From: Flavobacteria bacterium GWA2_35_26
GTDB lineage: Bacteria > Bacteroidota > Bacteroidia > Flavobacteriales > Flavobacteriaceae
Direction of reading: 5' to 3'
Assembly (NCBI GenBank): GCA_001800905.1
Contig: MGWH01000003.1
Location: forward strand, 62,001 to 126,000
DNA length: 64,000 nucleotides
The position numbers and the translations under genes are program-made. Below the pieces are notes generated by a model. That model was not told the origin of the DNA. It worked only from the letters and a program-made list of their open reading frames with translations, and ran no database searches. Below, one piece after another: positions 58,525 to 64,000 of this stretch. Within the stretch, counting starts at the first letter, position 1; every line of letters begins with the position of its first letter.

Positions 58525-61443
58525 TTAAAAATTATAGTTTAATCCGAATAAGAACATTCTTGCACGTGGATAAATTGTACTATCTATACCTCCAAAAACT
58601 TCAGGATCCATTCCTTTGTATTTAGAAATTGTCATTACGTTTTGAACTCCAGAGTACAAACGTAAAGAGGATGATTGAACATTAAATGGCGCTTCAATTA
58701 AGTATCCAATTGTTACGTTGTCTAATTTTAACCAAGACGCATCTTTAACGTAGTAATCAGATTCTGCTCTTTTTTGAGTAAACAAGGTGTTGTCAAAATC
58801 AACAGTAGTATTGTTGATAGCGTTAACATTGTTATCAGAGATACTTTGAGATAAGAAACTTCTACTAGCATTTACATTATCATAAATATAGTTTCCTAAA
58901 CTTGTTCTCCAAGCCATTGAGAAATCCCATTTTTTGTAATTGTAGTTGGTCATGAATCCCATTGTGATATCAGCATTTGGTTTTTTAAACGCATGTTTAT
59001 CAAGAGATGTGATTTGACCATCCCCATTTCTATCTACATAAACCCCTTCTAATGGTTTTCCAGCAGCATCATATACTTGCTCATACAACCAGAAAGTATT
59101 TGGAGCTAAGCGTTCTTGGTGAATTTGTGAATACACATCCAAACCAACTGAACCTTGGAAAAAATCTAATCCTCCTAAATCTTTAATTTTGATATCATTG
59201 TAAGCAATATTGTAGTTAAAGTTCAAAGATGAATTAGCTGTTTCAATGGCTTTGTAATTAATGTTTAATTCAGCTCCTTTAGAAGTTAATGAACCAATGT
59301 TTTGGAAACCAGCAGTTCTAAAGTTCTGTAATGAACCTTCTGGTACATAAGCAATCAAATCGTTTGAAGTTTTACTATACACATCTAACGAACCAGTTAC
59401 TTTATCATTAAATAATCCGAAATCTAAACCAGCATTTACAGTTGTAGTTTCTTCCCATTTCAAGTTAGCATTGTATCCTTCAGGACGACCCAATTGGTAG
59501 AATTGACTTCCAAATTGGTACGTTGCGCCAGAAGTTAGTGCACTTAAATTATATCTTTGGAAATAGTCATAGGCTGCTCCTCCAATATCTTGTTGTCCAG
59601 TAACTCCCCATCCTAAACGCAATTTCAATTCAGAAACTGTTTTAGAATTTTTCAAGAATTCTTCGCTAGACACTTTCCAAGCAAAAGCTGCTCCAGGGAA
59701 GTTACCCCAACGGTTTAACTCAGAAAATCTTGAAGAACCGTCACGTCTAAAGTTAAGTGTAAGTAAGTATTTTTCACTTAAATCTACGTTCAATCTAGAA
59801 TAATACGCTTGTAAATTTACACCTGGACTTGTTACAACATCTGGTTTTTGTTCAGCAGCTGGCAATAAAGTGTTGGTTGAATAATAGCTTTCTGAATCAA
59901 AGTTTTGATACGAATAACCTGCTGTTAAATCCACTTTTACTTTGCCAAATTTTTTGTTGTAATTCAAATAACCATCTAACAATGTATTTGTTGAGTTACC
60001 CCATGTGTTTTGGTTGTATCCTAATTTTCCAGCGTTATAAAGTCCAGCTCTAGAATTAGCACTTGTGAAGTTGGTACCTGTCCCTTCAACTCTGTCATAC
60101 CCTAAATTAGCCACCGCTTTGATATCTTCAAAGAAATGCAATTTATATTCTGTTTGAATATTTCCGTAAAGACGAGTGCTTTTCCCTTGATTGTTTTTTT
60201 GTTGCAATAAAGCTACAGGGTTAGCTGCTCCATAAACAGTATAGTTATTAGGAGAATTTAATGTAAAACTTTCTTTGTAACCACCAAATGGTGAATTAGC
60301 ATCGTAGTTTACATAGGTTGGATTGAATGAAATAGCTGAACCAATAGCCCCTTCATCAGCATATCTGTTTTTTTCAGTAGCATAGTTAGCATTCACTTCA
60401 AATTTCAAGTGATTGTCTAAAAATGAAGGCGTCATAGACAAAGCAATGGTATTTCTTTTGAAAGAAGAAGTTTCTAAAACTCCATCAATATTAGTTTTCC
60501 CAACAGATAATCTCGTAGGAATTACTTTCAAGAAATTACCTCTTAAAGACAAATCATTTGAAAATGTAATACCATTACGGTAAATTTCATCTTGCCAATC
60601 AGTGCTTCCAGTTCCTAACAAACCTACTCTTGAAGGTACGTATGTAGTAATAATATTTCTAAACTCATCAGCAGAGTATACGTCTACTTTTTTAGCTACT
60701 GTATTCAATGTAGTTAATGAGTTAAACGAAACTTTCACACCGTCTTGTTTGGTTCCTTTTTTAGTTTTGATCAATACTACACCATTCGATCCACGAGAAC
60801 CGTAGATAGCTGTAGCCGAAGCATCTTTCAAAATAGAGAACGATTCAATGTCATTTGGGTTGATTGAAGACAATCCGTTATTAACTGGTAAACCGTCGAT
60901 AACCACCAAAGGATCATTAGATGCTCCTAAAGAAGCTCCTCCTCTGATTCGGATTGCAGCACCATCTCCAGGACGACCACCTTGAGTTACCACAACACCT
61001 GCTACTCTACCATTCAGTAAGTTTTCAGTATTTGTAATAGCTCCTTTGTTGAAATCTTTTGCCGTAATTACCGCAACTGATCCTGTCGCATCTTTCTTTT
61101 TAACAGACCCGTAACCTACTTGAACTACTACTTCTTGAAGTTGATTTTCAGCCTCTTGAAGTTTTACCGTTAGGTTAGCTTGATTTGAATAGGTAATGGT
61201 TTGACCTTTGTATCCTACAAATGAGAATACCACAGCATCACCTTGTTTAATTTTTGACAATTTAAATTTACCGTCAAAATCAGTAGTAACACTTTGTTGC
61301 GCTCCTTTTACTACCACATTTACACCTGGAATTGGTTGATTTGATTTAGCATCAACAACAACACCATTAAATGAACTCTGAGCCAACAAACTTGCTGGTA
61401 AGAGTAGTAATAAAACTAACAACTTTTTGTAAATTGTTTTCAT
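58525..61443 (-). CDS. SusC/RagA family TonB-linked outer membrane protein
   Basis: 'SSFNGVVVDAKSNQPIPGVNVVVKGAQQSVTTDFDGKFKLS', 'VVQVGYGSVKKKDATGSVAVI', 'IRIRGGASLGASNDPLVVIDGLPVN', 'SATAIYGSRGSNGVVLIKTKKG'. Confidence 0.96.
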   Translation of the reverse strand: MKTIYKKLLVLLLLLPASLLAQSSFNGVVVDAKSNQPIPGVNVVVKGAQQSVTTDFDGKFKLSKIKQGDAVVFSFVGYKGQTITYSNQANLTVKLQEAENQLQEVVVQVGYGSVKKKDATGSVAVITAKDFNKGAITNTENLLNGRVAGVVVTQGGRPGDGAAIRIRGGASLGASNDPLVVIDGLPVNNGLSSINPNDIESFSILKDASATAIYGSRGSNGVVLIKTKKGTKQDGVKVSFNSLTTLNTVAKKVDVYSADEFRNIITTYVPSRVGLLGTGSTDWQDEIYRNGITFSNDLSLRGNFLKVIPTRLSVGKTNIDGVLETSSFKRNTIALSMTPSFLDNHLKFEVNANYATEKNRYADEGAIGSAISFNPTYVNYDANSPFGGYKESFTLNSPNNYTVYGAANPVALLQQKNNQGKSTRLYGNIQTEYKLHFFEDIKAVANLGYDRVEGTGTNFTSANSRAGLYNAGKLGYNQNTWGNSTNTLLDGYLNYNKKFGKVKVDLTAGYSYQNFDSESYYSTNTLLPAAEQKPDVVTSPGVNLQAYYSRLNVDLSEKYLLTLNFRRDGSSRFSELNRWGNFPGAAFAWKVSSEEFLKNSKTVSELKLRLGWGVTGQQDIGGAAYDYFQRYNLSALTSGATYQFGSQFYQLGRPEGYNANLKWEETTTVNAGLDFGLFNDKVTGSLDVYSKTSNDLIAYVPEGSLQNFRTAGFQNIGSLTSKGAELNINYKAIETANSSLNFNYNIAYNDIKIKDLGGLDFFQGSVGLDVYSQIHQERLAPNTFWLYEQVYDAAGKPLEGVYVDRNGDGQITSLDKHAFKKPNADITMGFMTNYNYKKWDFSMAWRTSLGNYIYDNVNASRSFLSQSISDNNVNAINNTTVDFDNTLFTQKRAESDYYVKDASWLKLDNVTIGYLIEAPFNVQSSSLRLYSGVQNVMTISKYKGMDPEVFGGIDSTIYPRARMFLFGLNYNF

Positions 61444-61520
61444 ACTTGTTTGTTTAAATTAATTGAATTTTGGTTTACTTTAATAAACTTTTACATTACT
61501 TCGAATAACAAACATACTAA

Positions 61521-61569
61521 AACGATAACGATTTCGAAAATACGAAAACGATTTCTTTTTACGAAAACG
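61521..61569. promoter_or_regulatory. Repeats in the divergent susC-lacI region, candidate LacI-family operators
   Basis: AACGATTTC at 61527-61535 and 61547-61555 (20-nt period); TACGAAAACG at 61541-61550 and 61560-61569. Confidence 0.6.
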
Positions 61570-61612
61570 TGATAGTGTTGAAAAGTTTACACTGTCTCTA
61601 ATTAATATCGGG

Positions 61613-61620
61613 TATTTTTG
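61613..61620 (+). promoter_or_regulatory. Putative -7 box TATTTTTG upstream of the lacI-family gene
   Basis: Exact TAnnTTTG match. Confidence 0.4.
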
Positions 61621-61676
61621 CAATTGAAATAATTTAACAATACTTTTATTGACAATAACTATTTCGCCCTACTAAT

Positions 61677-62702
61677 ATGAAAAGAAAAGTCACGCTAAAA
61701 CAAATTGCAAAGGAACTTGACGTTTCTATTTCTACTGTTTCTAAATCATTGAGAAACAGTCACGAAATTGGTGAAGAAACCCGATTAAAAGTTCAAGCTT
61801 TTGCCAAATTATACCACTACAAACCCAATAATATTGCACTTAGTTTAAAGAATAGAAAAACGAAAACCATCGGTATTATTATTCCCGAAATCGTGCATTA
61901 TTTCTTTTCTACTGTAATTAATGGAATTGAACATGTAGCTAATGAAAATGGCTATAGTGTGGTCATTTGTTTGTCTGACGATTCGTTCGACAAAGAAGTA
62001 CTGAATATGGAAATGCTTGCCAATGGAAGTATTGATGGTTTCATTATGTCCTTGTCTAAAGAAACGCAATACAAAGGTGACTTTCATCATATTACAGAGG
62101 TGATTAGTCAGGGTATGCCTGTAGTCATGTTTGACCGAGTTACAAATGACATACTTTGTGACAAAGTAATCATTGACGATCAAACTGCTGCCTACGAAGC
62201 GGTTCAAAGTTTGATCGATAAAGGAAAAAGAAAAATAGCTTTAATAACAACAGTTGATTATGTGAGTGTTGGTAAACTTAGAACAGACGGTTATACCAAA
62301 GCACTATTAGACAATGACATCCCTTTTGATGAAAATTTAATTATTAAAATTGAAGATGTTGATACCTGCGAAATAACCATAAGTAAATTACTTGAAGACA
62401 AAGCCATTGACGCCATTTTTGCAGTAAATGAACTATTTGCTGTAACCATTATAAAAATGGCAAATAAACTGGGAATTCAAGTACCTAATGATCTATCCGT
62501 TATTGCCTTTACGGACGGAATTATTTCAAAATATTCTACCCCAACCATCACAACTGTAAGTCAAAACGGAAAAAAAATGGGGGCAAAAGCCGCTAAAATA
62601 CTCATCAAGCGATTAGAGGCTGATGATTATAATGAAGGGGAAGAAAATTATGTAACCGAAGTAATTTCTACTCACCTGATCGAAAGAGAATCTACAAATT
62701 AG
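61677..62702 (+). CDS. LacI-family transcriptional regulator (maltose/starch PUL regulator candidate)
   Basis: N-terminal HTH 'VTLKQIAKELDVSISTVSKSLRNSHEIGEETRLKVQAFAKLYHYKPNNIALSLKNRKTKTIGIIIPEI'. Confidence 0.94.
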   Translation: MKRKVTLKQIAKELDVSISTVSKSLRNSHEIGEETRLKVQAFAKLYHYKPNNIALSLKNRKTKTIGIIIPEIVHYFFSTVINGIEHVANENGYSVVICLSDDSFDKEVLNMEMLANGSIDGFIMSLSKETQYKGDFHHITEVISQGMPVVMFDRVTNDILCDKVIIDDQTAAYEAVQSLIDKGKRKIALITTVDYVSVGKLRTDGYTKALLDNDIPFDENLIIKIEDVDTCEITISKLLEDKAIDAIFAVNELFAVTIIKMANKLGIQVPNDLSVIAFTDGIISKYSTPTITTVSQNGKKMGAKAAKILIKRLEADDYNEGEENYVTEVISTHLIERESTN

Positions 62703-62796
62703 AACAGATTTGTTAATTCATTCATTACTACAACCTTGTAGTACATTTTTTTGAGTTAAAAATAAAGTTTTGAAATAAAAGTAATCGAGATTTATC

Positions 62797-62804
62797 TATA
62801 TTTG
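62797..62804 (+). promoter_or_regulatory. Putative -7 box TATATTTG upstream of the MFS transporter
   Basis: Exact TAnnTTTG match; TTTG at 62769-62772 is a possible -33 element with a longish 24-nt spacer. Confidence 0.5.
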
Positions 62805-62893
62805 GACCATCAAAGCTTTTACTTTTACTTCGAAAATTTCAGTTAAGTTTTGATAAGCATAGCGCTTATCGTATTAATTTAAACATTACGATA

Positions 62894-64000
62894 ATGGAAA
62901 AGCGTAAATTAAGTACCACCGAAATCTGGACAATGAGTTTTGGATTTTTGGGGATACAAATGGGATTTGCATTGCAAAATGCTAATGCAAGCCGAATTCT
63001 TCAAATTTTTGGTGCCGATGTGCACGAACTCTCCTGGTTTTGGATTATTGCACCCTTGATGGGTTTAATTGTGCAACCAATAATTGGTTACTACAGCGAT
63101 AAAACTTGGGGGCGATTTGGAAGAAGAAAACCATTTTTCTTTGCAGGTGCCATATTAGCTTCTATTGGATTAATCTTAATGCCTCAAGCCGAAATTTTTA
63201 TTGCTGTACTTCCTGCTCTATGGGTGGGTGCGGGTATGTTAATGATCATGGATGCCTCGTTCAACATTGCCATGGAACCTTTCAGAGCTTTAGTAGGCGA
63301 CAACCTAAGAACAGATCAAAGAACTGCCGGATTTAGTGTACAAACGGCCTTAATAGGATTTGGAGCAGTTATTGGATCTTTACTTCCCTATACTTTAACC
63401 AATTATTTTGGCGTATCCAATAAAAACGAAGATGGCGGTGTGCCCTACAATTTAATCTTATCCTTTATCATTGGTGCTATCGTATTAGTAGGATCCGTAA
63501 TGATTTCTATTTTTAGTACCAAAGAATATTCTCCTGAAGAATTGGCTCAATTTGCTGATGAAAAACCGGAATCGGACAAAGAATCAAGTATTTTTGATTT
63601 AATTGACGATTTCAAAAAAATGCCTTCTACGATGAGACAATTGGCATTTGTACAGTTCTTCTCATGGTTTGGACTATTTGGTATGTGGGTATTTACTACT
63701 CCAGCCATTGCGCATCATATTTATGGATTACCTATTAATGACAATTCAAGCGATGTCTATCAAACCGCAGGGGAATGGGTAGGTGTATTATTTGGAGTCT
63801 ATAACTTAGTTTCAACATTTTATGCTTTTGCTTTGCCTTATATAGCCAAACAAATTGGAAGAAAATCAACTCACGCAATCTCATTAACAATTGGTGGTCT
63901 TGGGTTAATATCAATGTATTTTATGCCAAATGAAAATTGGTTAATTCTTTCCATGATCGCAGTAGGAATTGCTTGGGCAAGTATTTTATCTATGCCATTT
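62894..64000 (+). CDS. MFS transporter of the SLC45/maltose-transporter type (truncated by window end)
   Basis: Open frame from ATG 62894 to the end: 'MEKRKLSTTEIWTMSFGFLGIQMGFALQNANASRILQIFGADVHELSWFWIIAPLMGLIVQPIIGYYSDKTWGRFGRRKPFFFAGAI'. Missing from the ORF track because no stop is reached. Confidence 0.9.
   Translation, partial: MEKRKLSTTEIWTMSFGFLGIQMGFALQNANASRILQIFGADVHELSWFWIIAPLMGLIVQPIIGYYSDKTWGRFGRRKPFFFAGAILASIGLILMPQAEIFIAVLPALWVGAGMLMIMDASFNIAMEPFRALVGDNLRTDQRTAGFSVQTALIGFGAVIGSLLPYTLTNYFGVSNKNEDGGVPYNLILSFIIGAIVLVGSVMISIFSTKEYSPEELAQFADEKPESDKESSIFDLIDDFKKMPSTMRQLAFVQFFSWFGLFGMWVFTTPAIAHHIYGLPINDNSSDVYQTAGEWVGVLFGVYNLVSTFYAFALPYIAKQIGRKSTHAISLTIGGLGLISMYFMPNENWLILSMIAVGIAWASILSMPF

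Noticed and set aside
61845-62207. 120-aa minus-strand ORF antisense to the LacI-family gene
   Set aside because: No family motif; overlaps a confident CDS and is explained as a shadow ORF.
63106-63336. ORF-track 76-aa plus-strand ORF near the window end
   Set aside because: It is in the wrong frame inside the clear MFS transporter reading frame (62894 to window end), which the track missed because it has no stop codon here.
1-64000. CRISPR array, prophage or toxin-antitoxin system
   Set aside because: No regularly spaced repeats, phage structural genes or recognisable toxin/antitoxin pair were found on reading through the window.

Overview
This AT-rich window looks like a Bacteroidota chromosome, most likely Flavobacterium or a close relative. 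Supporting signs are SusC/SusD, T9SS components, and promoter-like TAnnTTTG -7 boxes. Most of it is core housekeeping DNA: etfBA, thyA/folA, ubiE (menG), porT/sprT, a TamL/BamA-like protein, fbaA, accD, purH, the mreBCD-mrdA-rodA elongasome operon, prc, lpxB, comEC, a DPP-IV/POT peptide-utilisation operon, mevalonate-pathway genes, a SurA/PpiD-like foldase, lptC, coaX and one tRNA-Phe(GAA). Two accessory-like modules stand out. (1) At ~40.5-51.5 kb there is an organic-acid (acetate/propionate-type) module. It contains an IS1-InsA-like zinc-ribbon/HTH protein with no DDE domain, a DcaP-like porin, an MHS-type MFS transporter with a large periplasmic insertion, two very small membrane proteins, an SLC5(SSS)-STAC-histidine kinase, a receiver-only response regulator and two different acyl-CoA synthetases. 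(2) At ~51.5-64 kb there is a starch/maltodextrin polysaccharide utilisation locus: SusC, SusD, SusE-like, a T9SS-sorted GH13 amylase, an FN3 lipoprotein, a LacI regulator and a truncated SLC45-like MFS transporter. Several structured intergenic elements are also visible: a hairpin with a promoter-like box inside it, a perfect 30-nt palindrome, repeats in the susC/lacI divergent region, and a possible mutually exclusive hairpin pair at the MFS start codon. No CRISPR array, rRNA, intact IS element or prophage was seen. All family assignments are from reading the translations; no database search was run.
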